NCBI RefSeq assembly: GCF_002743055.1
Contig: NZ_PDYM01000009.1
Location: 32,339 to 96,338, forward strand
Direction: 5' to 3'
Source: Sporosarcina sp. P13
GTDB taxonomy: Bacteria > Bacillota > Bacilli > Bacillales_A > Planococcaceae
Length of the DNA stretch: 64,000 bases
This document shows positions 52,849 through 62,658 of this stretch, one piece after another (position 1 is the first letter of the stretch; each line of letters begins with the position of its first letter). The translations under genes and the position numbers were made by a program. A model generated the notes under the pieces. It ran no database searches. It had not been told where the DNA came from and worked only from the letters and a program-made list of their open reading frames with translations.

Positions 52849-53870
52849 TGAAGGCGTTCATGCTGTTTTTAAGAGAACATGTGTCATTTATGCTGTTTCA
52901 ACTCGGACTTGTCCTATTCATCTTGCTACTATATTGGCTTGACGGTTTCCGCAATCCAAACACAGCTATTTATTCTGTCGCGATGAGCGTGTTGCTGACA
53001 GCGGGCTATTTGACTAGCAAGTTCATTATGCGACGGTCATTTTATGCAAAAATTATTGAAAAACCAAAGAAGATGGAAGAAGCACTCATTCGTCATGTAT
53101 TGACACCAGAACATCGGAAAACGACAGAATTCACTCGTGAGTTGTACCGTTTGTATCAGCATGAAGTTCAGACGCTATATAATGTGCAACATCGCCATCT
53201 ACAATTTATGAATCAGTGGGTCCATCAAATGAAAACACCGATTTCTGTTATCAATTTATTGTTGCAGGAAGACGAAGTGGATAAGAAGAGTATTAGCCAA
53301 GAAGTAGAGCGCATCCAGACAGGTCTTGAAATCGTCCTAGTCAATGCACGGCTCGAAACGTTTGAAGATGATATGCAGATTGAGCGACTGCCGCTAAAAA
53401 TGATTCTACAAGAAGTGTTTAATGAAAATAAGCGTCTCATTATCGCGAAAGGCCTTTTTCCTGTGTTAACTGTCGATGAACAGTTGACCGTTGCAACAGA
53501 CCGTAAATGGATTAAGTTTATGCTCAATCAATTTATCACGAATGCGGTAAAATATACGTTTGAAAAAGGTAAGAAAATATATGTAACCGCAGAACAAAAG
53601 CCAGAAGGACTACTGCTTGAAATAACGGATGAAGGAATCGGTATACCCGCATCTGACTTGCATCGTGTGACGAAAGCGTTCTTCACAGGAGAAAACGGCA
53701 GATTAACCGGTGAATCTACTGGGATGGGCTTATATATCGCGTCCGAAGTCTGTCAGCGTCTTGGCCATAAGCTAACGATTTCGTCAAAACTAGGCGAAGG
53801 TACAACAATCAAGCTATTATTTACAGATGGAGAGGCAGGTGAACAGCCAAATGAAGAAACCAATCGTTAA
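52848..53870 (+). CDS. bceS: BceS-type intramembrane-sensing histidine kinase
   Basis: 340 residues. Two membrane helices near the N-terminus (about 12-28 and 38-56) with almost no outside loop, the mark of intramembrane-sensing kinases that are driven by a transporter. The phosphorylated His is in QWVHQMKTPISV; HATPase_c with TDEGIGIP, GLYIASEVC near the end. ATG overlaps the upstream stop by one base (TAATG). The transporter ATPase starts 20 bases before this gene ends. Confidence 0.9.
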   Translation: MKAFMLFLREHVSFMLFQLGLVLFILLLYWLDGFRNPNTAIYSVAMSVLLTAGYLTSKFIMRRSFYAKIIEKPKKMEEALIRHVLTPEHRKTTEFTRELYRLYQHEVQTLYNVQHRHLQFMNQWVHQMKTPISVINLLLQEDEVDKKSISQEVERIQTGLEIVLVNARLETFEDDMQIERLPLKMILQEVFNENKRLIIAKGLFPVLTVDEQLTVATDRKWIKFMLNQFITNAVKYTFEKGKKIYVTAEQKPEGLLLEITDEGIGIPASDLHRVTKAFFTGENGRLTGESTGMGLYIASEVCQRLGHKLTISSKLGEGTTIKLLFTDGEAGEQPNEETNR

Positions 53871-54630
53871 AATGGAAGATGTTACGAAAATTTACGAAGG
53901 CAAAGTGATGCATCGCGCATTGACTCAGTTGGATTTTGACGTCCAAGAAGGGGAGTTCGTAGCCATCATGGGACCTTCGGGGAGCGGCAAGACGACGTTG
54001 CTGAATTTATTGATGGCGACGGATATACCAACATACGGCAAGATCGTCATTGGTGGGGTCGAGCCGGAAACGCTTAGTCAAAACGAAATTGCTTTGTTTC
54101 GCAGACGTCAGATCGGCTTCGTCTTTCAAGAAATTAATCTTCTGCAAATGCTAACGGTGGAAGAAAATTTGGTGTTGCCACTCACTCTTGATGGACTTCC
54201 TATTGAAGAAATGAAGGACAGAGTACAAGATATGGCGAAGAAATTGCATCTGGAAGAAATTTTAGAACGCCGACCGGATGAATTATCAGGTGGACAAGCG
54301 CAGCGTACAGCGATCGGACGTGCGTTGATTCATCAGCCGACAATTGTTCTAGCGGATGAACCAACAGGAAATTTGGATTCGAAATCTGCAAAAGATGTGT
54401 TGGAATTACTTGAACATATCAACTTACATGAACGGACGACAATTATTATGGTCACGCATGATCCGATTGCTGCAAGTTATTGTGATCGCGTGTTGTTCAT
54501 TAAAGACGGTGAGTTTTTCAATGAAATTTATAAAGATGAACGTAGGCAAACTTTCTTCCAGCGTATTTTGAATGTGCTGTCATTACTTGGAGGGAATGTG
54601 AATGACTTTTCGACAGTTCGCTTACCGTAA
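53851..54630 (+). CDS. bceA: BceA-type ABC transporter ATPase
   Basis: 259 residues from ATG 53851, which has AGGTGA 7 bases upstream; the earlier in-frame ATG at 53827 would add 8 residues. Walker A GPSGSGKTTLLN, Q-loop FVFQEINLL, signature LSGGQAQRTAIGRAL, Walker B IVLADEPTGNLDS, H-loop MVTHD. MacB/LolD-like family. The C-terminal tail (after about 225) overlaps the permease start by 29 bases. It works with the next gene to remove or sense a wall-active peptide. Confidence 0.9.
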   Translation: MKKPIVKMEDVTKIYEGKVMHRALTQLDFDVQEGEFVAIMGPSGSGKTTLLNLLMATDIPTYGKIVIGGVEPETLSQNEIALFRRRQIGFVFQEINLLQMLTVEENLVLPLTLDGLPIEEMKDRVQDMAKKLHLEEILERRPDELSGGQAQRTAIGRALIHQPTIVLADEPTGNLDSKSAKDVLELLEHINLHERTTIIMVTHDPIAASYCDRVLFIKDGEFFNEIYKDERRQTFFQRILNVLSLLGGNVNDFSTVRLP

Positions 54631-56536
54631 TGTTTTACGAAATCGAAGGGTATACGCAGCATTTTTCATGGCGAGTGTGTTTTCGGTCATGGTGTTCTTT
54701 TTGTACTCGATGTTACTGTTTCATCCGTCGATTGAAAATACGTTCTTACAAGAAATTTCATCACTTGGAATGGGGATAGCGGAAGTTATACTTTTTATCT
54801 TCACGTTATTTTTCCTATTCTATTCGATGCGATCTTTCTTGCAAGCGCGTTCTAGAGAATTTGGTGTGTTGTTGTTACTCGGTATGGCAAGACGGCAATT
54901 GCATCGACTTATTTTCATCGAGACGATGTTACTTGGTTTTGCTTCAATCATAACAGGAATCTTCATCGGCTTTATGTTCTCGAAGTTTTTCTTTATGATT
55001 GTCAAAGCGATTGTGCAAATCCCGGTGTTGCCGCTTTATTTGTCATGGAAACCGTTCGCCTTGACGATTGGTGCTTTCCTAAGTTTATTTGCAATCATTT
55101 CTTATATAGCACCTGTCTTTATCCAACAAGGGAAAATTTCAGACTTACTGCATGGTGATATGGCCGTAGAATCGGTCTATACGTATTCAAAAAGTCGCGG
55201 TATATTTGGCGTCAGTTTATTGCTTCTCGCATATATTATGGCCACATTCGTTTCGCGCTCTAGTATTATTAGTCTGTTCTTTTTACTACCGCCCCTTATA
55301 ACATTTGGTACGTATTATTTCTTTACGGATACATTACCACTTATTTTACATGCGTTACGCAGACAAAAGCAGTTTTTTTGGCGTGATTACTGGATGATTT
55401 CGATTTCCGAAAGCATTGTACGACTGAAAGAAAATGCACGGATGTTCTTCATCGTAACAATCGTTTCGACGATCGCGTTTATGTCAGTTGGTATTCTTGC
55501 ATCTTTGACATCATTTGCTTCCCAATACCGTGAAGTGAATCCACTGGGGCTAGTGTATAAAAGTTTTCCGCATAATGAGTACGAGTATCGTCACATTGCA
55601 CAACTGACGACAGAATTAGAACAGCAAGATATCGACTATTGGGCTGTACGATTTCGCGTGCTACAACAACAATCGTCCTATACAAAAAACAGAGTCAATA
55701 TTGTGAAATTGGCAGATTTAAATGAACTTGCTATGTCATTTGGCGAAAAGCCGCTTCAGCTAGAACAAGGACATGCATTGTTCTTGCCGGCTAGTGCTTC
55801 GGATGCAAGTAAATTAGCAAAAAGGTTTGTGCATACGGAGCTAGCGGAAAGTAACATGTCACTGGAAATCAAAGGGATTTATCCCTATCGGCTATTTCCA
55901 CCAAATGCGCTCGGACTTAATACAATTGTAGTGAATCATTTAGATTTTGATCGAGTAGTAGAACAATCCGCTCAGCGTTCGTTAGCGTTTACTTACTATG
56001 CATTCAATATTGAAAAATGGCAAGAGACGAAGGATATTGGTTTATCAATCAATTCACAAGTGCTCGCAAGTATTGTATTAGAGAACAAATCGCCTGTTCG
56101 TTTCGAGTTTGAGAATCCGGGTCTGAATTATTCACATATTCGCATGACGTTTTCGTTGCTACTGTTTATAGGTCTGTTGCTAGCGGGCGTATTTTTCCTT
56201 GCGTCAGGTAGTTTTATCTACTTTAGGCTGTACACGTCACTTAGCCATGATCGCAAGCAGTATGCGGTGTTACAACGGATCGGGATGACGGATCGGGAGT
56301 TTAAGAAAATCGTCAATCGCCAGCTCATCCCGCAGTTTTTCTTCCCGTGGGGTGTGTCATTCATCCACAGTGTTTTTGCGTTTTTGTCGCTGCAGGTGAT
56401 CTGGGACGCATTGGCTGAGATCTCGATTGTGAAGGAGCTAACGCTAGTTCTGCTGGGCTTCACAGTCATGCAGATCTTCTACTTCTACCTAATCCGCTGG
56501 CGCTACATCTCACATATTAAGGCACCTACTTCTTGA
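54602..56536 (+). CDS. bceB: BceB-type ABC transporter permease
   Basis: 644 residues, ten predicted membrane helices and one large outside domain (about 305-510) between helices 7 and 8, the layout of BceB/VraG/PsdB permeases. FtsX-like segments flank it (QARSREFGVLLLLGMARRQL and DRKQYAVLQRIGMTDREF). ATG 54602 follows GGAGGGAATGTG. The large outside domain sets antibiotic specificity in this family; the sequence alone does not tell which peptide. A terminator starts 13 bases before the stop. Confidence 0.9.
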   Translation: MTFRQFAYRNVLRNRRVYAAFFMASVFSVMVFFLYSMLLFHPSIENTFLQEISSLGMGIAEVILFIFTLFFLFYSMRSFLQARSREFGVLLLLGMARRQLHRLIFIETMLLGFASIITGIFIGFMFSKFFFMIVKAIVQIPVLPLYLSWKPFALTIGAFLSLFAIISYIAPVFIQQGKISDLLHGDMAVESVYTYSKSRGIFGVSLLLLAYIMATFVSRSSIISLFFLLPPLITFGTYYFFTDTLPLILHALRRQKQFFWRDYWMISISESIVRLKENARMFFIVTIVSTIAFMSVGILASLTSFASQYREVNPLGLVYKSFPHNEYEYRHIAQLTTELEQQDIDYWAVRFRVLQQQSSYTKNRVNIVKLADLNELAMSFGEKPLQLEQGHALFLPASASDASKLAKRFVHTELAESNMSLEIKGIYPYRLFPPNALGLNTIVVNHLDFDRVVEQSAQRSLAFTYYAFNIEKWQETKDIGLSINSQVLASIVLENKSPVRFEFENPGLNYSHIRMTFSLLLFIGLLLAGVFFLASGSFIYFRLYTSLSHDRKQYAVLQRIGMTDREFKKIVNRQLIPQFFFPWGVSFIHSVFAFLSLQVIWDALAEISIVKELTLVLLGFTVMQIFYFYLIRWRYISHIKAPTS

Positions 56537-56552
56537 AGAAGTGGGTGTTTTT
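56523..56552 (+). terminator. terminator after bceB
   Basis: CACCTACTTC (56523-56532) with GAAGTGGGTG (56538-56547), one T-G pair, then T run; the stop codon is in the loop. Confidence 0.85.
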
Positions 56553-56574
56553 AGTTTGTGAATTTTTTGTATCC

Positions 56575-57010
56575 TTGGGGAGGTGGAAGGTATACCGTTA
56601 CGCTGCGTTCCAGGCGGACGCGTTCCCGAGGGCCCGCGGTGAGCCAACCGGTCGCAAGCTCCCCTGGTCGTCTCACCTGTCGGGCTGATCCTCCGGGAGT
56701 CGCCGCCTTACACTTCGCTTCACTGGTGTCTTTTCCTTAAGTGAACAAGTGGAAGGTTCAGCTTTGTACTTAGTGTTTTCACTTGAATTTAAAAAGGTGA
56801 AGAATAGATATTAAGTCACACAAACACTACAAGGCAGTCTAAAATTACTTGTAGTCTAAGTGTGGGATTGGGGCGGAAGAGGTGGCGACTCCTGGGGGAT
56901 TAGCACGCGCCTTGAGACCCCGCAGGGAGCGAAGCGAACGAGGAGGCTTAAGGCCGTGCCCCCCGGAAAGCGTCCACCTCTGTAGCTCCAATCCTGGACC
57001 ACTCATCAGG
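56575..57010. repeat. R1 composite repeat, copy 3
   Basis: Left A module on the minus strand, box GGCGACTCCCGGAGGATCAGC at 56684-56704. Right B module on the plus strand, box at 56884-56904, exactly 200 bases from the other. Linker contains TTTTCACTTGAATTTAAAA. In B the inner stem is GCACG/CGTGC instead of GCGTG/CACGC in copies 1 and 2; in A the arm reads TCCCG/CGGGA instead of TCTGG/CCAGA. Confidence 0.86.
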
Positions 57011-57074
57011 TATTACCTTCAGCTTGCTATTGTTGTTCTTTATCCAATCAGTTCACAAAACTTTCGGAAAACTA

Positions 57075-57103
57075 TTGCCAAATAAATACTTTGTCAGTAT
57101 AAT
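57075..57103 (+). promoter_or_regulatory. consensus-like sigma-A promoter for the acyl-CoA ligase
   Basis: TTGCCA (57075-57080), exactly 17 bases, TATAAT (57098-57103). About 50 bases before the ATG at 57153. Confidence 0.8.
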
Positions 57104-57152
57104 GAACGAAATACTGAATGGCTACTCATTCATTGGAATAGGAGATGAAAGT

Positions 57153-58706
57153 ATGAATTTAGTTTCTAGCGTTCACGAAACCGCTCAGACGAAGCCGCAA
57201 AAGATCGCTTATCGTTTTATGGGAAAAGACACAACGTATGCAGCGTTCGACCTGTCAGTGTCGTTGTTTGCCTCAGCTTTAAAAGATTTAGGAGTCAATG
57301 AAGGAGATAAGGTTGCTTTTTTACTCGGTAACACACCACATTACTTGATTTCACTGTATGCCACGATGCGTATCGGAGCGACGGCTGTGCCAATCAATCC
57401 GTTATATACACCAGATGAAATTTCGTTTATCTTGGAAAATAGTGACGCAAAAGTTGTCATTGCGATTGATCAGTTATTGCCACTTGTCGAAGTCGCAAGT
57501 CAAACGTTCCCGATGATTGAAAACTTTATCGTCTGTGAAATGGGTCCAGATGCAGGTGAGAAGTTGGCTACGTTAGCGGATCACATCAAGACGAAAGTCC
57601 ATGCGTTCACTACTCTTATGAAACAAGCGAAGCCGTTATCCGAAATAGTTACAGTGGACGAAAATGAGAGCGCTGTCATCTTGTATACATCTGGCACAAC
57701 AGGCTATCCAAAAGGTGCGATGTTGTCCCATAAAAATATTTACTCCAATGCACGAGACGTCGGTGATTACTTAGGCTTCTCTGAAAACGATCGCATAGTG
57801 GCGACCCTTCCACTTTTCCATGTTTTTGCGTTGACAGTTGTAGCGAATGCGCCCTTACTGAAAGGTGCGACCATCTTACTGGAGCCACGCTTTAGTCCAG
57901 GGGATATCTTTACGTTGATTCGCGAGCAAAAGGCAACGGTCTTTGCAGGTGTTCCAACGATGTACAATTTCCTTTATCAGTATCCGGAAGGAAAAACGGA
58001 AGACTTCGAAACGATTCGCTTGTCTATTTCAGGAGGCTCGTCACTGCCCGTGTCGTTATTACATGACTTTGAAGAGAAGTTCCAAGTCCGGGTATCGGAA
58101 GGTTATGGATTATCGGAAGCGTCGCCAGTTACTTGCTTCAATCCACTAGACCGCGAACGTGTGCCTGGATCGATTGGTACGAATATCATGAACGTTGAAA
58201 ATAAAATCGTGAATGAAATGGGCGAAGAAGTGCCTGTTAACGAAGTCGGTGAATTAATCGTCCGTGGACCGAATGTGATGATAGGCTATTATAAGCAACC
58301 GGAAGAAACCGCCGCTGCCATTCGTGACGGTTGGCTCTATACCGGGGACCTCGCGCGTCGCGATGAAAACGGTTACTTTTATATCGTAGACCGCAAGAAA
58401 GATATGATCATCGTCGGTGGTTTCAACGTCTATCCACGTGAAGTGGAAGAAGTATTATTCAGTCACCGGGATATAGTAGAAGCTGCAGTAGTAGGTATCC
58501 CAGACACCAACTTCGGCGAAGAAGTACATGCCTATGTAGTACTAAAAGAAGGTTCAAAAGCAACGGAACAAACAGTACATGATTTCTGTGCTAAACGTCT
58601 AGCGAAATATAAAGTGCCGAAGCATATTGAATTCCTTAAAGAGTTACCAAAGAATGCAACTGGTAAAATATTAAGACGTTCATTAAAAAATCAGATTAGA
58701 AGCTGA
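57153..58706 (+). CDS. long-chain fatty acid-CoA ligase (AMP-forming)
   Basis: 517 residues from ATG 57153, with ATAGGAG upstream and a strong promoter in front; earlier in-frame codons overlap that promoter. AMP-binding motif ILYTSGTTGYPKGAML (about 170-185), GYGLSEASPVTCF (about 316-328), YTGDLARRDENGYFYIVDRKKDMII (about 394-418), and the catalytic C-terminal Lys in PKNATGKILRRSL. Activates a carboxylic acid as acyl-AMP then thioester. Close in layout to LcfA/YhfL acyl-CoA synthetases; yhfL in Bacillus also lies near lplJ and hemEHY. Chain length preference cannot be told. Confidence 0.9.
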   Translation: MNLVSSVHETAQTKPQKIAYRFMGKDTTYAAFDLSVSLFASALKDLGVNEGDKVAFLLGNTPHYLISLYATMRIGATAVPINPLYTPDEISFILENSDAKVVIAIDQLLPLVEVASQTFPMIENFIVCEMGPDAGEKLATLADHIKTKVHAFTTLMKQAKPLSEIVTVDENESAVILYTSGTTGYPKGAMLSHKNIYSNARDVGDYLGFSENDRIVATLPLFHVFALTVVANAPLLKGATILLEPRFSPGDIFTLIREQKATVFAGVPTMYNFLYQYPEGKTEDFETIRLSISGGSSLPVSLLHDFEEKFQVRVSEGYGLSEASPVTCFNPLDRERVPGSIGTNIMNVENKIVNEMGEEVPVNEVGELIVRGPNVMIGYYKQPEETAAAIRDGWLYTGDLARRDENGYFYIVDRKKDMIIVGGFNVYPREVEEVLFSHRDIVEAAVVGIPDTNFGEEVHAYVVLKEGSKATEQTVHDFCAKRLAKYKVPKHIEFLKELPKNATGKILRRSLKNQIRS

Positions 58707-58731
58707 TCAAATTTCATAAGCAACTAAGTGA

Positions 58732-58777
58732 AAGAGTGATTTCTAGTCCAATACGGACATAGAGTCACTCTTTTATT
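58732..58777 (+). terminator. terminator after the acyl-CoA ligase gene
   Basis: AAAGAGTGA (58732-58740) with TCACTCTTT (58766-58774) and an inner GTCC/GGAC, followed by TTATTTATTT. Confidence 0.75.
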
Positions 58778-58789
58778 TATTTGTAAGAT

Positions 58790-58995
58790 GAACTAAAAGC
58801 AGTCAGTAGTAATTAGCGGAAGTCTCCATTCGCTTATTGATGAGAACGACACTAGTGAAACGAAGCGCAAGGCGGCGACTCTGGGAGGATCAGAGTGACA
58901 GGTGAGACAACCAATGAGCGTAGCGAAGGTTGGCTCACCGCGCTCCCTCCAGAAAGCGTCCGCCTGGAGCGCAGTGTAACGATTTACTACCCCTT
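58790..58995 (+). repeat. R1 repeat, copy 5, A module and part of the linker
   Basis: A module in plus orientation with box GGCGACTCTGGGAGGATCAGA at 58874-58894 and closing arm CCCTCCAGAAAGCGTCCGCC (58944-58963). The left module expected near 58674 is absent because the ligase gene occupies that place. Partial linker at 58790-58850. Confidence 0.82.
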
Positions 58996-59118
58996 AGCTT
59001 AAATTTCCAATCAAACAATCTAGTGCATGAATAATTGCCAAACTCTGCGCATCCTTGGTATGGTTGAGGTAGATACCTAGTTGCGTATAGATACGCACTA
59101 TGAAAGCGGGGAGATTGG

Positions 59119-61089
59119 ATGGGGAAACGATCAGTAACGATACATGATCTATTTGAAACAAAATCAGTAACAAATCCTGTGCTTGCGCCAGATGACAAAA
59201 CAGCAGTCATAGTCGTAACGTCAATGAACAAAGAAGACAATGCCTATTATTCCGCAATCCATCACGTCGACCTAGAAACAAAAGACGTGACGCAATGGAC
59301 ATTCGGCAAACAAAAAGTTAGCGCACCGAAATGGTCAGCTGACGGCAAGATGCTAGCTTACTTATCCAATCGAACAGAAACGAATCAACTATACGTACTG
59401 CCAGTCGGTGGTGGAGAAGCGCGTCAACTAACGAATTGTAAAAATGGCATCGATTCATTTGAATGGTCACCGTGTGGACAGAAAATCTGGTGTAGTGGCA
59501 CGGTGAAAATAGGTGAAACATTCTCTTCAACAGAGAAAACAGAAGAAGAGTTTCCGCAACCGATCCGCGTGACGAAAATGAAATACAAAGCGGATCGGAT
59601 CGGTATAGTCCCGCAAGACGAATATACACAAATTGGCTGTATCGATATCGCAACAGAAACAATTTCAGATTTCACTTCTGAGCCGTTCCATCATTCACTG
59701 CAAGCCGTATCCTCTGATGGTAAGCAACTAGTGATGGGCGTCAAGCGTTTGCAAGAAGACGATCATGATTTTAGCTCACCACTCGTTTTAGTTGATATTG
59801 AAACGAAAGAAGAAACGGTGTTACTTGATGCACAAGGCTATTTCGGCAACGTGCATTTTTCAAAAGACGACCGTTATATTGCGTATGTTGGCTTTGATTT
59901 GACGTTCAAAAACGCAACGCAAGCAGATGTTTTTGTCTATGATCAAACGGACGGTCTGACGATGAACATGACTGCTGGACTCGATGCGCCTGTTGGAGAT
60001 GAAAGTATTTCCGATCACTTACAACAAGCCTATGCACCTGGAGTGGTCTGGACGGAGGACGAACAACTTTATTTCCAGTTATCTGTCATGGGCGATGTAC
60101 GTTTATATGCAGCGATGCTTGATGGTTCGATCTATCCTGCAACGGGTGAAGACGAACATATTTATGGCTATGATGTAGCGACCAATGGAGAATTTGCACT
60201 TCTAACAGTGAGTAAAGCGACGCATCCTGGGGAACTATATTATCAAACGATTGCAACGGGCGAACGTATAGCGCTGACTTCGTTCAATGAAGACTGGCTG
60301 AAAAAAGTACAGCTCGTTCAGCCGCAAGCTGTTTACTATACGAATGACCACATTGATGTGCAAGGGTGGCTGTTGAAACCAGCGGATTACAAAGAAGGTC
60401 AGACGTATCCGTTAATTGTTCAAATTCACGGTGGACCCCATGCGATGTACGGCAACACCTATTTCCACGAGATGCAGTTGCTGGCAGCGAATGGCTATGG
60501 TGTATTGTACGTGAATCCTCGTGGCAGCCACGGTTATAGTCAAGAACATGTAGACAGTGTGCGTGGATATTATGGTGGCGGAGATTACGCCGATATAATG
60601 GCGGGTGTCGATGAAGTGCTGGCACAAGAAGCTTGGATTGACGCAGATCGACTTGGTGTGACAGGAGGCAGTTACGGTGGGTTCATGACAAATTGGATCG
60701 TCGGCCATACGAACCGTTTCAAAGCGGCAGTTACGCAACGATCCATTAGCAACTGGATCAGCTTTTTTGGTGTCTCAGATGTCGGTTATTATTTAGCTGA
60801 TTGGCAACTACGTACAGGTATGCAAGATGTGGATAGGTTATGGCAACATTCGCCACTCAAGTATGCCAATAAAATCGAAACACCGTTACTCATTCTTCAT
60901 TCAGAATGTGATTTCCGCTGTCCAATCGAACAAGCGGAGCAGTTATTTATCACATTAAAGGATCTAGGAAAAGTCACCGAATTCGTTCGTTTTCCGGAAT
61001 CTGATCATGATTTATCTAGAACAGGATTACCCAATTTACGCGTAGCCAGAATTAATGAGATTATCGGGTGGTTTGAACGCTATCTTTAA
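59119..61089 (+). CDS. S9-family (prolyl oligopeptidase) serine peptidase
   Basis: 656 residues, cytoplasmic. N-terminal beta-propeller of WD40-like/PD40 repeats (about 15-380; SAPKWSADGKMLAYLSN is one unit), then an alpha/beta hydrolase domain (about 400-655). Catalytic Ser in GGSYGGFMTNW, Asp in HSECDFRCPIEQAE, His in ESDHDLSRTG. Acylaminoacyl-peptidase/DPP branch; cleaves short peptides. ATG 59119 follows GGGGAGATTGG. Single gene between an R1 copy and aspA. Confidence 0.9.
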   Translation: MGKRSVTIHDLFETKSVTNPVLAPDDKTAVIVVTSMNKEDNAYYSAIHHVDLETKDVTQWTFGKQKVSAPKWSADGKMLAYLSNRTETNQLYVLPVGGGEARQLTNCKNGIDSFEWSPCGQKIWCSGTVKIGETFSSTEKTEEEFPQPIRVTKMKYKADRIGIVPQDEYTQIGCIDIATETISDFTSEPFHHSLQAVSSDGKQLVMGVKRLQEDDHDFSSPLVLVDIETKEETVLLDAQGYFGNVHFSKDDRYIAYVGFDLTFKNATQADVFVYDQTDGLTMNMTAGLDAPVGDESISDHLQQAYAPGVVWTEDEQLYFQLSVMGDVRLYAAMLDGSIYPATGEDEHIYGYDVATNGEFALLTVSKATHPGELYYQTIATGERIALTSFNEDWLKKVQLVQPQAVYYTNDHIDVQGWLLKPADYKEGQTYPLIVQIHGGPHAMYGNTYFHEMQLLAANGYGVLYVNPRGSHGYSQEHVDSVRGYYGGGDYADIMAGVDEVLAQEAWIDADRLGVTGGSYGGFMTNWIVGHTNRFKAAVTQRSISNWISFFGVSDVGYYLADWQLRTGMQDVDRLWQHSPLKYANKIETPLLILHSECDFRCPIEQAEQLFITLKDLGKVTEFVRFPESDHDLSRTGLPNLRVARINEIIGWFERYL

Positions 61090-61181
61090 GGTAAGATAGG
61101 GACGTACATAATCTGTCCACACCTGGCAATTTGTATATGAAAGCAAGTAGTAAATGAAAAAAATTTGAGAAGAGGTTCTGC

Positions 61182-62627
61182 ATGATGGTTGAAGAGACGC
61201 TATATAGAATTGAGAAGGACTTTATTGGTGAGAAGAAGGTTCCGCAAAATGCTTATTACGGTATTCAAACACTACGGGCTGCTGAGAATTTCCCGATTAC
61301 AGGTTATCGTGTAAACCGGGACTTGATCCGTGCGATTGCGATAGTTAAAAAGTCTGCAGCACAAGCAAACCGTGACATTGGTCAATTAGATGAAAACTTA
61401 GCAGAAGCGATTATTCAAGCGTCTGACGAAGTAATAAACGGCGCGTTACGTGATCAGTTTTTAGTCGATCCGATCCAAGGTGGAGCAGGAACTTCAGTCA
61501 ACATGAATGCCAATGAAGTCATTGCCAATCGGGCACTCGAAATCCTCGGTTATAAAAAAGGAGAATACGACATTATCAGTCCGAACTCCCACGTGAATAT
61601 GGCACAATCTACAAATGATGCGTTCCCAACAGCCATTCATATTGCGACACTGATGAAAGTAGATAAATTACTAGGTGTCATGGAATCGCTTCATAAAACA
61701 TTCTTGAAAAAGTCTATCGAGTTCCAATCAGTTTTGAAAATGGGTCGTACACACTTGCAGGATGCTGTTCCGATCCGTTTAGGTCAAGAATTTGAAGCGT
61801 ATGCGATGGTATTGCGTCGTGATATCGAGCGTGTGCGTGTATCTCGTGTCTACTTATATGAGATTAATATGGGTGCAACAGCTGTCGGTACGGGCTTAAA
61901 CGCAGATCCGTTATATATAGAAAAAGTAGCAGAGTACTTATCAGATAATAGTGGGTTCCAACTAAAATCTTCTACACATTTAGTAGATGCAACTCAAAAT
62001 ACAGATTCTTATGTACAAGTGTCATCAGCCCTTCGTGGGACGATGTTGAACATGTCTAAGGTGTGTAATGACTTACGACTTATGGCATCGGGTCCACGTA
62101 CAGGCTTGAATGAAATTACATTGCCCGCAAGACAGCCTGGTTCTTCTATCATGCCAGGTAAAGTCAATCCTGTTATGGCAGAAGTGATGAACCAAGTAGC
62201 GTTCCAAGTAGTCGGTAATGATACGACAATTGCATTAGCTTCTGAAGCAGGTCAGTTCGAATTGAACGTAATGGAGCCCGTTTTGGTCTTCAATTTACTA
62301 CAATCATTGAAGATTATGACAAATGTTTTTGGCGTATTCCGTGATTATTGCTTAGATGGCATCACAGCAAATGTTGAGCACTTGGAAGAGAACGTAGAGA
62401 AGAGTATCGGTGTGATCACAGCGATCAACCCACACGTAGGCTATGAAGTGGCATCGCAAATTGCTAAAGAGGCATTGTTGACAAACAAGTCTATTCGCGA
62501 GTTGTTGATTGAGAAAAAGATCTTGACAAAAGAAGAGTTAGATCAAATCTTGCACCCATTCGAAATGACGAAGCCAGGAATTTCAGGTAAAGAGTTGCTG
62601 AAGAAGAAAATTACTTTATCGAAGTAA
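61182..62627 (+). CDS. aspA: aspartate ammonia-lyase
   Basis: Reversibly removes ammonia from aspartate to give fumarate. 481 residues (480 from the second ATG at 61185). Fumarase/aspartase superfamily signature GSSIMPGKVNPVM (about 324-336); also SPNSHVNMAQSTNDAFPTA and GRTHLQDAVPIRLGQEF. The substrate-specific TNDAFPT and the PKN(A)YYGIQTLRA opening fit aspartase rather than fumarase. AGAAGAGG lies 8 bases upstream. No ansA/ansR neighbours. A comFB-like gene follows after 31 bases. Confidence 0.93.
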   Translation: MMVEETLYRIEKDFIGEKKVPQNAYYGIQTLRAAENFPITGYRVNRDLIRAIAIVKKSAAQANRDIGQLDENLAEAIIQASDEVINGALRDQFLVDPIQGGAGTSVNMNANEVIANRALEILGYKKGEYDIISPNSHVNMAQSTNDAFPTAIHIATLMKVDKLLGVMESLHKTFLKKSIEFQSVLKMGRTHLQDAVPIRLGQEFEAYAMVLRRDIERVRVSRVYLYEINMGATAVGTGLNADPLYIEKVAEYLSDNSGFQLKSSTHLVDATQNTDSYVQVSSALRGTMLNMSKVCNDLRLMASGPRTGLNEITLPARQPGSSIMPGKVNPVMAEVMNQVAFQVVGNDTTIALASEAGQFELNVMEPVLVFNLLQSLKIMTNVFGVFRDYCLDGITANVEHLEENVEKSIGVITAINPHVGYEVASQIAKEALLTNKSIRELLIEKKILTKEELDQILHPFEMTKPGISGKELLKKKITLSK

Positions 62628-62658
62628 TTTTAGTTGAAGTAGTCAGGGGTAGTTCTTT

